A DNA stretch of 64,000 nt, from assembly GCF_014203665.1 (NCBI RefSeq), contig NZ_JACHJN010000007.1:374059-438058 (forward strand). The letters are read 5' to 3'. The notes under the pieces are model-generated. The model made no database searches. It worked only from the letters and a program-made list of their open reading frames with translations, and had not been told where the DNA came from. Shown here one piece after another: positions 35,290-48,189 of this stretch. Source of the DNA: Saccharothrix tamanrassetensis (GTDB lineage: Bacteria; Actinomycetota; Actinomycetes; Mycobacteriales; Pseudonocardiaceae). Position 1 is the stretch's first letter. Every line of letters begins with the position of its first letter. A program made the position numbers and the translations under genes.

Positions 35290-36312
35290 CTACAGCGCGA
35301 GTCGGTGCACCTGCTCACCGGTGGTCAGCGACAGCGCACGTTCGCCCGGTCGGTACACCACCGACCACTGGGTGTGCGGCTGGGCGAGCTCGGCGAGGAG
35401 CGCGAGCGCGTCGTCGGACGACAGCCGGCCGCCGTCACGGGCCAGGCGCGACGCCGCGGTCCGGTAGCGGTCGTGGGTCAGTCGGGACTGTTCCGCCGCG
35501 GTGGCCAGCGGGAAGTTCTCCATGACCTGCCAGTGGTCACCGGGTGGACGCGGCGTCACCCGGAGCCGACCGTCCGGGAACTCGACCACCGCGGACGCCC
35601 CGCTCGCGTCCGCGACGAGGTAGTGCAGACCGGGGCCCGTGCCGAAGTCGATGTTGTAGCCGTCCAGCAGCGCCACCGCCTCGTCCACGGTGCGGGCCCG
35701 GTCCAGGACCAGGCGCATGACGCCCACGCCCCCGACCGCCGGCCGTCCCGGTCGCGGTTCGACCCGCGCGTGGTCCAGCGCCGCCATTCCGATCACCAGG
35801 CCGTGTTCGTTCATCCCGTCGAACGGCAGGGTGACCGCCTTCGCCAGGGCCTGCCCGGACGGCGGCGCGTCGGTGGTCACGCCCAGGTAGGACAGGTCGA
35901 CCACGGAGACCGAGCGGTAGGCGTCCGACGGGTTCGCGTGCAGCACCAGCGCCGGGCCGTGGTCCCAGTCGAAGTTCCGGCCCATCAGCGGCTGCCCGGG
36001 TGTGCCCGCCGCGACGAACAGCGTGCAGCCGAACGGCGCCCGGTCGGCCCGTCCCGGCCCGTCGCCCGCCGCGTCGTCGATCCGCGGCGCCGGGCCGTAG
36101 TAGGTCATCGAGTACAGCGGGTGGTCGTCCAGCTTGCGCAGGGTCGCCAGGCTCCGCGCCGTCTCGGCCTCCGTCGGCGCCACGACGAGTGCCCGCGCCG
36201 CCGTCTCCGGGGTCGTCCCGACAGCCGGCACCGGCTGCCCGCGCCACGGAGGGGCACTGCTGACCAGCACCGCCATGGACACCAGCAGCACACCGAGCAC
36301 CCTGGCCGCCAT
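35290..36312 (-). CDS. secreted Ntn-type linear amide hydrolase (choloylglycine/C45-like)
   Basis: About 340 residues. A signal peptide (MAARVLGVLLVSMAVLVSSA) precedes a domain whose new N terminus is probably Cys in FGCTLFVAAG (near residue 95). MGRNFDWDHG, FDGMNEHGLVIGM and GYNIDFGTGPGLHYLVADAS follow. These are features of bile-salt hydrolase/penicillin V acylase and isopenicillin acyltransferase relatives, which cleave linear amides. It is divergent from the first NRPS gene by 123 bp. A role in cleaving an acyl-amide from the product is possible but unproven. Confidence 0.82.
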   Translation of the reverse strand: MAARVLGVLLVSMAVLVSSAPPWRGQPVPAVGTTPETAARALVVAPTEAETARSLATLRKLDDHPLYSMTYYGPAPRIDDAAGDGPGRADRAPFGCTLFVAAGTPGQPLMGRNFDWDHGPALVLHANPSDAYRSVSVVDLSYLGVTTDAPPSGQALAKAVTLPFDGMNEHGLVIGMAALDHARVEPRPGRPAVGGVGVMRLVLDRARTVDEAVALLDGYNIDFGTGPGLHYLVADASGASAVVEFPDGRLRVTPRPPGDHWQVMENFPLATAAEQSRLTHDRYRTAASRLARDGGRLSSDDALALLAELAQPHTQWSVVYRPGERALSLTTGEQVHRLAL

Positions 36313-36350
36313 CGGTCGCCAGGGTTCCCGAAGCGCAGCGGCCGATCAAT

Positions 36351-36390
36351 CCCCGAATGGGTGCACGTCCGGTGTGTTCGGGGTTACAGT
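36351..36390 (+). promoter_or_regulatory. candidate promoter/operator of the NRPS plus operon
   Basis: A 7-bp inverted repeat (CCCCGAA 36351-36357, TTCGGGG 36377-36383) directly precedes TACAGT (36385-36390), a good -10. TGCACG (36362-36367) lies 17 bp upstream as a weak -35. It lies in the 123-bp divergent region before the first NRPS gene. Confidence 0.4.
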
Positions 36391-36435
36391 CGGGCGCGGC
36401 TCCGGCCGCATACGCGCAAACCACTGGGGGGGAGC

Positions 36436-38263
36436 GTGCGCGATTTGACGGCAACGCCCGTACACGTCCTCGTCGCCGAACGAGCGGCCGCCGCGCCGGA
36501 GGCCCCCGCGGCCGCCGACGACGCGCGGAGCCTGACCTACCGGGAACTGGATCTCGCCGCCGGACGGCTCGCGGCGCGGTTGCGCGCCGAGGGGGTCCGC
36601 GCCGGGAGCACGGTCGGCCTGGTGCTGGCCCGCGGCGTCGACCTGGTCGTGGCCCAGCTGGCGGTCCTGAGAGCGGGCGCCACCATCGTGCCGCTGGACC
36701 CGGTGAACCCTCCGGCCCGCCTCGCGCGGATGCTGGACCAAGCCGCGCCGACGGTCGTCATCACCGGCCCCGACCAGCTCGGCCGGTTACCGGGGAAGGC
36801 CCTCACCCTGGACTGGCGGCGGCTCTCGGCCCCCGGCGGCGAGGTGGTCGCGCCCGAACCCGTGCACCCCGACCAGCTCGCCTACGTGACCTACACGTCC
36901 GGCTCGACCGGCACGCCCAAGGGCGTCATGATCACCCACCGGTCGCTGGCCCACGCGGTCGACTGGTCACGGCGGCTGTTGGCGCTCACGCCCGCCGACC
37001 GGGTCGGCATGACGGCCTCGCCCGGCTTCGACGTCAGCGTGCTGGACTCGTTCGCCGCGTTGGCCTCCGGCGCCGGCCTGCACGCCCCGGACGGCGAGCT
37101 GCTGTCCTCGCCCGCCGACCTGCGGCGGTGGCTGCTCGCCGAACGGATCACCGTGTGCTTCCTGCCGACACCGGTCGGCGAGACCGCGCTCGGCATGCCG
37201 TGGCCGCCGGACTGCGCGCTGCGCCTGCTGCACATCGGGGGTGCCGCGCTGCACCGGCACCCGGACCGCGGGCTGCCGTTCGACGTGCTGAACCTGTACG
37301 GCCTGACGGAGGTCGGCGTCTGGAGCACCTGCGCGCGCCTCGAACCCGGCCGCGACGGCGTGCCCCCGATCGGTCGGCCGGTCGACGGCGCCGAGGTGCT
37401 CGTGCTGGACGACCGGCTGCGGCCCGCGCGGGTCGGGGAGGTCTACCTCGGCGGGGTCGGGACGGCGAGGGGCTACCTGGGCAACCCAGGCCTGACCGCG
37501 GACCGCTTCGTCCCGCACCCGTGGGCGGCGGGCGAACGCCTCTACCGGACCGGTGACCGCGCCCGGCTGCGGCCCGACGGCGAGCTGGACTTCATCGGCC
37601 GGACCGACCACCAGGTGCAGGGCAGCGGCGGGGTCCGCATCGAGCTCGGTGAGATCGAGGCCGCGCTGGTCGCCCACCCCGAGGTGGGCCAGGCCATCGT
37701 CACCATGGTCGACGGCAGGCTCGTCGCCTACGTCACGGGCGGGCCGGACGCGGACGCGCTGCGCGCCCACCTGGCCGCGCGGCTGCCGCGGTACATGCTC
37801 CCCGACGACTACGCGGTGCTGGACCGCTTCCCGCTCACCGCCACCGGCAAGATCGACCGGAACGCGCTGCCCGCGCTCGCCCGACGCGCCACTTCAGCGC
37901 CGTACGAACCGCCGGGCACCGAGCTGCAACGGCAGCTGGTCGGGATCTGGCAGTCCGTGCTCGGCCTGGACCGGGTGGGCATCCACGACAGCTTCTTCGA
38001 CATCGGCGGCAACTCCATGTCCCTGGTGCAGGTCTACGGCCACCTCACCCGGATCGCCTCCCGTGACGTGTCGCTGGTCGAGCTGTACGAGTTCCCCACC
38101 ATCGCCGCGTTCTCCCGGCACCTGGAGAACGGCCACGACCGACCGGTTCGGACGCACGACGGCCGACCGGTCGACGGCCCGGAACCACCCGCTGAACCGG
38201 TACGGCGTGATCGTGCCCGGTTGGCCCGGCAGCGCCGCGACCGGATCGAGGAGAGCGGTGCCC

Positions 38264-38271
<8 letters not shown>
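36436..38271 (+). CDS. NRPS A-T didomain protein (no C domain)
   Basis: About 611 residues. The adenylation domain spans residues 1-500 with A3 TYTSGSTGTPKGVM, A5 LNLYGLTEVG, A7 LYRTGDRAR, A8 QGSGGVRIELGEIE and A10 TATGKIDRN. A carrier domain follows with DSFFDIGGNSMSL (Ser near 525). Pocket residues read by eye are D-V-L-F-H-G-L-V-W. They share D, L, G, L and W with the glycine code D-I-L-Q-L-G-L-I-W, so a small substrate is possible (weak). The missing C domain may be supplied by the C-terminal C domain of the protein at 49599. GTG 36436 is chosen, but the ribosome site is very close; TTG 36445 is an alternative. It overlaps the next gene by 8 nt. Confidence 0.9.
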
Positions 38272-40329
<2,058 letters not shown>

Positions 40330-40333
<4 letters not shown>

Positions 40334-43300
40334 CGGGTTCGACGGGTGCTCCGCTGTCCTTTCCCCAGCAACGGCTGTGGTTCCTCGACCAGCTCCTGCC
40401 GGGCAACACGGCCTACAACACCAGCTGGGCGGTGCGGCTGCGCGGTCCGCTCGACCTGGACGCGCTGACCTGGAGCCTGCGGCGGATCGTCGAACGGCAC
40501 GAAGTTCTGCGCACCGGGTTCCCGGCTCCCGACGGCGAGCCGACGCAGGCGGTGGTCCCCGCCGGGGACGTCTCGTTGCCGTTGACGGACCTGGGCGCGC
40601 TGCCGTCGGCGGAACGCGAAGCGGCAGCGCGGGACCGGATCCGGGCGGAGATCGCCACCCCGTTCGAGCTGACCCAGGCACCGCCGTTGCGGATGCGGCT
40701 GTACCGGCTGGCCGAGGAGGACCACGTCCTCTCCGTGGTCGTGCACCACATCCTGGTCGACGGGTGGTCCACCGGGCTGTTCTTCGGCGAGCTGGCCCGG
40801 CTGTACTCCGCGCGGGTCGACGGCAGGCCCGACCCGCTGGCCCCCTTGCCGTTGCAGTACCGCGACTTCGCGCGGCGGCAGCGCGAGGAGGTCGCCGGCG
40901 CGCACCTGGCGAAGACCCTCGACTGGTGGCGCGGGCACCTGGCGGGCGCGCCGACGCTGCTCGACCTGCCGACGGACCTGCCCCGGCCGACGGTGCAGAC
41001 GTTCAGCGGCGCGACGCACCAGGTCCCGCTGCCCGGCGAGCTGTGGCGCGCGGTGGTCGACTGCGGTCGCGCCCACAAGGCCACGCCGTTCATGGTGCTG
41101 CACACCGCGTTGGCCGGTCTGCTGAGCAGGCTCACCGGCGCGACCGACCTGGTGATCGGCAGCCCGGTCGCCGGGCGCACGCGGTCGGAGCACGAACAGC
41201 TGATCGGCATGTTCACCAACACGCTGCCGCTGCGCGTCCGGGTCGGCGGCGACCCGACGGTGTCCGAGCTGCTCGGCCAGGCGCGGGCCGCCGCCCTCGG
41301 CGCGTTCGCCCACGCCGACCTGCCGTTCGAGAAGCTGGTCGAGGAGTTGCAGCCGGAGCGGGTGATGAGCCACAACCCGCTGGTCCAGGTCATGCTCACG
41401 CTCCAGAACACCCGGCAGTCGCGATCGGCGACCGAACAGGCACCGGCGGGAACGCTCGACATGGAGCACTTCCCGATGGACGTGGACGCCGCGTTCGTCG
41501 ACCTGTGGCTGGAGGTGCGCCCACCGTCCACTCCGGACGCGGACGACGCGATCGTCCGGTTCGTCTACAAGTCCGACCTGTTCACCCCGGACGCCGTCGC
41601 CCGGCTGGCCGGGCACTTCCGGACGCTGCTGCGGGACCTGACCGCGCGGCCCTCGGCGCGGCTGTCCGAACTGGCCCTGCTTGACGCCGCCGAACGCGCG
41701 CGGGTGCTGGACGTCTTCGGCGCCCAGCCGCTCGACCCGGACGTCCGCGACACCCTGCCGGGGCTGTTCGAGCGGCAGGCCGCGCTGACGCCGGACGCCA
41801 TCGCGGTGGGCCTCGGGTCGAAGCGGCTCGACTACGCCGGGCTCAACCGGCGGGCGAACCGGCTGGCGCACCGGTTGCGCGACCTCGGTGTCGGTTCGGA
41901 GACCCTGGTGGCGATCTGCGCCGCCCGGGACGTGGAGATGGTCGTCTCGACGCTCGCCGTGCTCAAGGCCGGTGGCGCGTACGTGCCGCTGGACCCGACG
42001 AACCCGGCCGAGCGGCTGAAGTACGTCCTCGGCGACACCGGCGCGCGCATCCTGCTCACCCAGGAGCACCTGCGGGACCGGTTCCCGGACTACGACGGCC
42101 GGATCGTCCCGCTGGACGACGACTTCGACGGCCCGGACCACAACCCGCCGTCGGTGACGGAAGCCGACCACCTCGCGTACGTCATCTACACGTCGGGCTC
42201 CACCGGCAGGCCCAAGGGCGTGATGATCGAGCACCGCCAGGTCGTCCGGCTGATGACGGCGGCGGACGAGCACTTCGACTTCGACGCGACCGACGTGTGG
42301 GCGCTGCTGCACTCGCACGCGTTCGACCTGTCGGTCTGGGAGATGTGGGGCGCGTTCACCAAGGGCGGCCGGGTGGCGATCGTGCCCGCCGACGCGGTGC
42401 GCGACCACGAGGCCCTGGTCGACCTGTTGCGCGCCGAACGCGTCACGGTGCTCACCCAGACACCACCCGCGTTCCGCGCGCTGCGGACCACGTTGACCGC
42501 GATCGGACGGTCGTTCCGCGATCTCGACGTCCGCACCGTCGTTTTCGGCGGTGACGCGCTGCACGTGCGGGAGCTGGAACAGTGGTTCGCCGAGCACGGC
42601 GACGCCAAGCCCGCGCTGGTCAACATGTACGGGATCACCGAGACGACCGTGCACGTCACGTACAAGCGGGTGCTGCTGGAGGACTTGGCCGCCGCGCCGT
42701 CCTCGCCGATCGGCCGGGCGTTGCCCGACCTGCGCGGCTACGTCCTGGACGAGCGGCTGGAACCGGTGCCCGTCGGTGTGCCGGGCGAACTGTTCGTCGC
42801 GGGCCACGGGCTCGCGCGCGGGTACCTGAACCGGCCGGGGATGACGGCCCAGCGGTTCATCCCCGAGCCGTTCAGCGGCACGCCCGGCGCGCGGATGTAC
42901 CGTACGGGCGACCAGGTGCGGTGGCTGCCCGACGGCACGCTGGAGTTCCTCGGCCGCACCGACCGCCAGGTGAAGGTGCGCGGCTACCGCATCGAGCCGG
43001 GCGAGATCGAGGCCGCGATGCTGGAGCACCCGATGGTCGGCGAAGCCGTCGTGCTGCCGCGCACCGACCAGGAGGGCAACGTCGACCTGGTCGGCTACCT
43101 GTCCGTGGAGCCCGGCAGCGACCTGGTCGACCGGTCGAGCACGGCCGCCGTGGACGGCTGGAGCGAGGTGTTCGACCTGGCGTTCGGCGAGGAGGCCGAC
43201 CCCTTCGCCGGCTGGGACTCCAGCTACACCGGGGAGCCCATCGCGCGGGCGGCGATGGTCGAGTGGCTCGACCACGCGGTGGCGCCCGTCGTGGAGGCAC

Positions 43301-46300
43301 GACCGCGCCGCGTCCTCGACGTCGGCTGTGGCACGGGGTTGTTCCTGCGGCGGCTGGCGCCGCTGTGCGAACGCTACGTCGGCACCGACGTGTCCGGGTC
43401 GGCGCTCGCGGCGGCCCGCAAGCAGGCCGAGCTGGTCGGGCTGGGCCCGGACCGGGTCGAGCTGCGCAGGCAGCCCGCCGACGACCTGACCGGTCTGGCC
43501 GGCGAGCGGTTCGACGCGGTCCTGCTCGACTCGGTCGTCCAGTACTTCCCGTCGGTCGACTACCTGGTCTCGGTGCTGCAGGGCCTGATCGACCTGGTGG
43601 AGCCCGGTGGGCTGGTGTTCGTCGGCGACGTGCGCCACCTGGGGCTGCTGGAGGCGTTCCACACCTCGGTCGAGCGGTACCGCAGCGCGCCGGGCGAGTC
43701 CACGGCCGCGCTGCGGGCCCGGGTGGCGCAGCGGGTGGGCGGCGAGAACGAGTTGCTGGTCGACCCCGGGCTGTTCCGCAGGCTCGAGGGCGTCGCCTCG
43801 GTCGACGTCCGGCTCAAGCGGGGGTCGCACCACACCGAGTTGGAGCGGTTCCGCTACGACGTGGTGCTCCGGGTCGGCACCGACCCTGCCGGGCAGCGCG
43901 GAACGGAGCAGCGGGAAACGGAGCAGCAGGGATCGGAACCGCGGGGGACGGAACCGCGGGCGATCCCGTCCCGGACGTGGCCCGGGACGGTGGAGCAGTT
44001 CCGCGACTGGCTCGCCGGGGAACGACCGGACATCGCCGTGGTGCGCGACATCCCCAACGCCCGCGTGGCGGACGACCTGCGTGCCGCGGCCGTGCTCGCC
44101 GATCCGGTCGCCGCACCCGCCACGGTCGGCGAGCTGGCGAAGGTGCTCGTCCCGCACGGGATCGACCCGGACGAGCTGGCCGGGGTGGCGGAGGAGCTGG
44201 GTTACCGGGTCGGGCTGCGGTTCTCCGCGACCGGCGGTCCCGGGCTGTTCGACATCGCGGTCGGCACCGGGGAGCTGCCCGCCGAGCCGCCGTTGCCGCC
44301 GGACCGGGTCGACTGGTCGCGGTTCGCCAACTTCTGCCTGCGGGACCGCTGGGAGGCGGAGGTCGTCCCCGCGCTGCAGGCCCACCTGGCCGAACGGCTG
44401 CCCGGCCACATGGTGCCCGCCCGGTTCGTCGTGCTCGACCGGCTGCCGTTGAACCGCAGCGGGAAGGTCGACCACGGCACGCTGCCGCCGCCGACCTCGG
44501 CGCGGGCCGACGACGCCTCGTTCGTCGCGCCGAGGGACGAGACCGAGCGGCTGCTGGCGAGCATCTGGGCCGAGGTGCTGGGGCTGGAACGGGTCGGCGT
44601 CACGGACGACTTCTTCGCGCTGGGCGGTGACTCGCTGCGCAGCGTCCAGGTGGTCGGCCGGGCGCGCGCCGATGGGCTGGAGCTGACCGCTCGGGGGATG
44701 TTCGAGCACCCGACCATCGCCGAGCTGGCCACCGTGGCGCAACGGGCGCGGGCGGTGCCGACCAGGGTGCCGCTGACGACCGCCCAGCGGCTGCTCCTGG
44801 GCTCCGACCCGGTGTGGACGACGCTGCTGGAGCCGACCGTCCGGCTGGACCCCGAACTGCTCGACGCCGCCCTGTCCTTCGTCGCGCGCCGCCACGACGC
44901 GCTGCGGCTCACCCTGGACTCCGAGGAGTGGTCGGTCGAGCCCGGCGAACCGGAGGTGCGCTGGCTGCCGCACTCCGATTCGCTGCCCGACGACGCGGCG
45001 GCGGACTTCGACCCGGCCACGACGGTCGTCCGCATCGTCGGCACCGACCCGGATTCCGCCACGCCACAACGACTCGCCCTGGTGGTGAACCGCTTGGCGG
45101 TGGACGGGCGGGGCGTGCGGATCCTGCTCGCCGAACTCGGTCTGGCCTACCGGCAGCTCGCCGCCGGTGCGGCGATCCGCCTGCCGGGTCGCCCGGTCGG
45201 CTTCGCCGCGTGGGCGGCCGGCCGGCCGGTGACGCCGGTCGAGCGCCCGGTGATCGAGCCGTCGGCCGTGTTCGAGTGGGAGCCGACCGGGGAGCAGGTG
45301 GCCGCCGTGACCGGTCCCCTGGCGACGGCGTACCGGATGTCGGCGTCCGAGGCCCTGCTCGCCGCTGTCGTGCTGGGCGTGCGGCGGTGGCGGTCGGACG
45401 GGCTGTCGGTGCGCCGCCGGGACGTGTCGGCGGGCGTCGGCCGGTTCGACGTGCTCGTGTCACTGCCCGCCGCGGCCGAGGTCTCACTGTCCGCGGTCAA
45501 GGAGCAGCTCCGGGCGGCGTCCCCCTCGGGTGCGGCGGCGGCGGTGGTCGTGCACCTGGTGGACGAGGACGTGGCCGACCCGGAACCGTTGCTGCGCTGC
45601 GCCGCGGACGACGAGGTGGACCGGCTCGGTGTGGACGCCGACGTGGTGTTGCGCTGGGACGGCGTCCGCGCGCTGGTGCTGCTCGCCGGCGGCTCCGCGC
45701 CGGATGCCGTCGACGACCTGCACCGCACGTTCACCGAACTCGCCGAGCACGCCGCCACCGACGACATCGGCACGTGCACGCCGTCGGACTTCCCGTTGGC
45801 CGGCCTGGACCAGGAGACCCTGAGCCGGGTGTTCGGCAACGGCAGGCACATCGAGGACGTGTACCCGGTCGGCCCGCACCAGGACTGGATGCTCGCCTGC
45901 TATCGCGACCGGGGCGAACCGAGCCTCTACGGCTTCGACCTGACGTGGGCGGGCGAGGACATCGACCCCGAGGCGTGGGCGGCGGCGTGGCGGGTGGTCG
46001 TCGCCCGGCAGCCCAACCTGCGCACGGGCGTCCTCACCGAGGGCGTTCCCCGGCCGTTGCAGGTGGTCCACCGGGAAGTGCCGCTGCGGTTCGAGGTCGA
46101 GGACTGGCGGCACCTGGACCCGCGGGAGCAGGGCAGGCGCTGGCACGCGTACATGGACCGGCTCTACGCACGGGGGTTCGACCTGGCCGAGCCGGGCCAC
46201 TCGCGGCACGCGCTGTTCCGGGTCGGCGAGCGGACCTACTGGTGGACGTGGTTCGTCGACTACCTGCTGTTCGACGGTATCTCGTTCTACCGGGCGTTCC

Positions 46301-47247
46301 ACGAGGCCGAGACCGTGTACCGGTCGATCGTCCACGGCGACGACCCCGACCTGCCCGACGTGGTCGCGCCCGCCAGGTACATCGAGTGGTTCGAACGCCA
46401 GGACCTCGCGCCGATGCTGGACTACTGGCGCGAGCGGCTGGCCGGCTTCACCACCGCGACCCCGCTCGTGCAGCGGCTGGACGGCGACCCGACCGCACCG
46501 CGGCACCCCCAGCGGACCGGTCGCTCGGCCATGCTGTCCCGCCGGGCGAGCACCGCGCTGCGGGTGACGGCCAGGCGCCACCAGCTGACGCTGTTCACCC
46601 TCGTGCAGGCCGCCTGGGCGTTGCTGCTGCACGACACCACCGGCGACACCGACGTGCTGTTCGGCAACGTGGTCGGTGGGCGGCCGGACGAGGTGCCCGG
46701 TGCGGAGCAGGTGGTCGGCTACAGCAACCTGCACCTGCCCGCACGGGTCGCGGTCGACCCGGCCAAGCCGCTGCTGGGCTGGTTGCGGGAACTCCAGGCG
46801 GCACAGGTCGACGACCGCGCGCACCAGTGGAGCCCGTTGCGCCGCATCAAGGACGTCAGCGAGGTCCCGGCCGGGACCGACCTCTACCAGTCGTGCCTGT
46901 TCTTCATGGACGGTCCGCTGCGCGCGGCACCCCGGTCGGAGACCTGGCGGCGGATCATCGGCGGGGCCAACACGGAGCACGAGGTCCGGGTCGTGGTCGG
47001 GCCGGCGGAGACGATCTCGCTGAGCCTCGTCTACAACAAGGGCACGTTCTCCGACGACCGGATGGGCCTGGTGCTGCGCAAGGTGTGCACGGCGCTGAAC
47101 CGGATGACGGCCGCACTGGACGGGTCGGTGGCCGACCTGGTCGGCGCGCTGGCGGACCCGGACGAGGTGGACGTCATCGCCCGGGAGGACCAGCTCCTGT
47201 TCGGCACCGCGGCGACGCAGCCGGTGGCCGACCTGACGGCCGGGTGA
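40330..47247 (+). CDS. NRPS C-A(NMT)-T with two degenerate C-terminal condensation-fold domains
   Basis: About 2305 residues. A C domain (8-440, VVVHHILVDGWS intact) is followed by an A domain (470-930; A3 IYTSGSTGRPKGVM, A5 VNMYGITETT). A methyltransferase is inserted between A8 and A10 (about 940-1200; VLDVGCGTGLFLRRL) and should N-methylate the residue. A10 (NRSGKVDHG) and a carrier (DDFFALGGDSLRSV, Ser near 1433) follow. Pocket residues D-L-W-T-V-G-M-V-H resemble the Thr class (weak). Next come an E-like domain (about 1480-1830), whose HHxxxDG reads NRLAVDG, and a C-like domain (about 1840-2280) reading DYLLFDG. Both lack the catalytic His. No thioesterase is fused. Confidence 0.93.
43894..43953 (+). 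repeat. 15-bp-period in-frame repeat after the NMT domain
   Basis: Four 15-bp units starting at 43894, 43909, 43924 and 43939 encode QRGTE, QRETE, QQGSE and PRGTE, with a partial fifth. They form a hydrophilic hinge between the methyltransferase and the rest of the adenylation domain. Confidence 0.75.
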
Positions 47248-47289
47248 CCGCGGCGATCGGCAGACTCCGGAGCGGGTCGGGACGGGCGC

Positions 47290-48189
47290 TCAGGTCATCG
47301 ACACCAGGATCCGGCGGGCGCCGGTGTAGGCGTGCCTGCCGTGCAGCGCCAGCATGTTCTCCACCACCATGATGTCGCCCCGCTCCCAGGGCGACGCCAC
47401 CTCGTGCTTCTTCGCCGCGACGCGGACCGCGTCCAGGTCGGCCACCGGGATCGGCTGCCCGTCGCCGTAGGTCACCGAGTGCGGCAGGTCCGCCTCGTCG
47501 TCCACCAGTTCCAGCAGCGCCTCGCGTTCGGCGGGCGGCAGGTTCGACGGGTGCCACTGGTCGGCCTGGGTGAACCACACCTCCTCCCCCGTCACCGGGT
47601 GGGTGCGGGTCGCCGGACGGGTCGCGGCGGTCCGCAGACCGTCTTCGTCGGTCCACTCGAACGCCATGTCCTCGTCGGCCAGGAAGCGCGCCACCTCGGC
47701 GCGGTCGTCCGTCTCGAACGTCCGCTGCCACGACTTGCCCAGCCCGTAGCCGCCGTGCAGGTGCCGGCGGTAGGTCACGCCGCGCTCGGTGAACCGGGCG
47801 CGCACCGCCGGGTCGAGGTCGGCCAGCAGCGCCCGACCGTCGCACACCGGAGTGGCACCGCCGGTCTCGGCGGCCACCAGGCAGCAGAAGAACAGGTAGC
47901 GCGGCCACGTACTGGCGTAGGACAGCTCGTTGTGCAGCGAGATCTCGTACTCGGGCGGGTACTCGGTGGACGTGAAGACGCCGTCGGCCACCTTGCTGCG
48001 CGGTGTGTTCCCGCCCCGGTAGCTGGTCAGCGGGTCGCCGAAGCGGGCGACCGCCGCGTGGAACTGCTCGGGTGTGCGGATGTCCAGGCCGCGCAGCAGG
48101 ACGACACCGCCGGTGCCCAACGCCTCTTCGACCTCGGCGCGCGACGCGTCCGCGCCCAGCCGCACGACGGTCGTGCCCTCACTCCGCAT
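47290..48189 (-). CDS. SyrP-like Fe(II)/2-oxoglutarate dioxygenase (TauD family)
   Basis: About 299 residues. EISLHNELSYASTWPRYLFF gives the first iron ligands (HxE) and follows the SyrP pattern with GGATPVCDGR. The distal His is in NMLALHGRHAYTGARR, where the Arg binds 2-oxoglutarate. SyrP hydroxylates the beta-carbon of aspartate bound to a carrier protein in syringomycin synthesis. The adjacent NRPS has an Asp-like A-domain code, so beta-hydroxy-Asp is the expected residue (inference). It is the last gene of the minus operon and overlaps the exporter gene by 11 nt. Confidence 0.9.
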   Translation of the reverse strand: MRSEGTTVVRLGADASRAEVEEALGTGGVVLLRGLDIRTPEQFHAAVARFGDPLTSYRGGNTPRSKVADGVFTSTEYPPEYEISLHNELSYASTWPRYLFFCCLVAAETGGATPVCDGRALLADLDPAVRARFTERGVTYRRHLHGGYGLGKSWQRTFETDDRAEVARFLADEDMAFEWTDEDGLRTAATRPATRTHPVTGEEVWFTQADQWHPSNLPPAEREALLELVDDEADLPHSVTYGDGQPIPVADLDAVRVAAKKHEVASPWERGDIMVVENMLALHGRHAYTGARRILVSMT

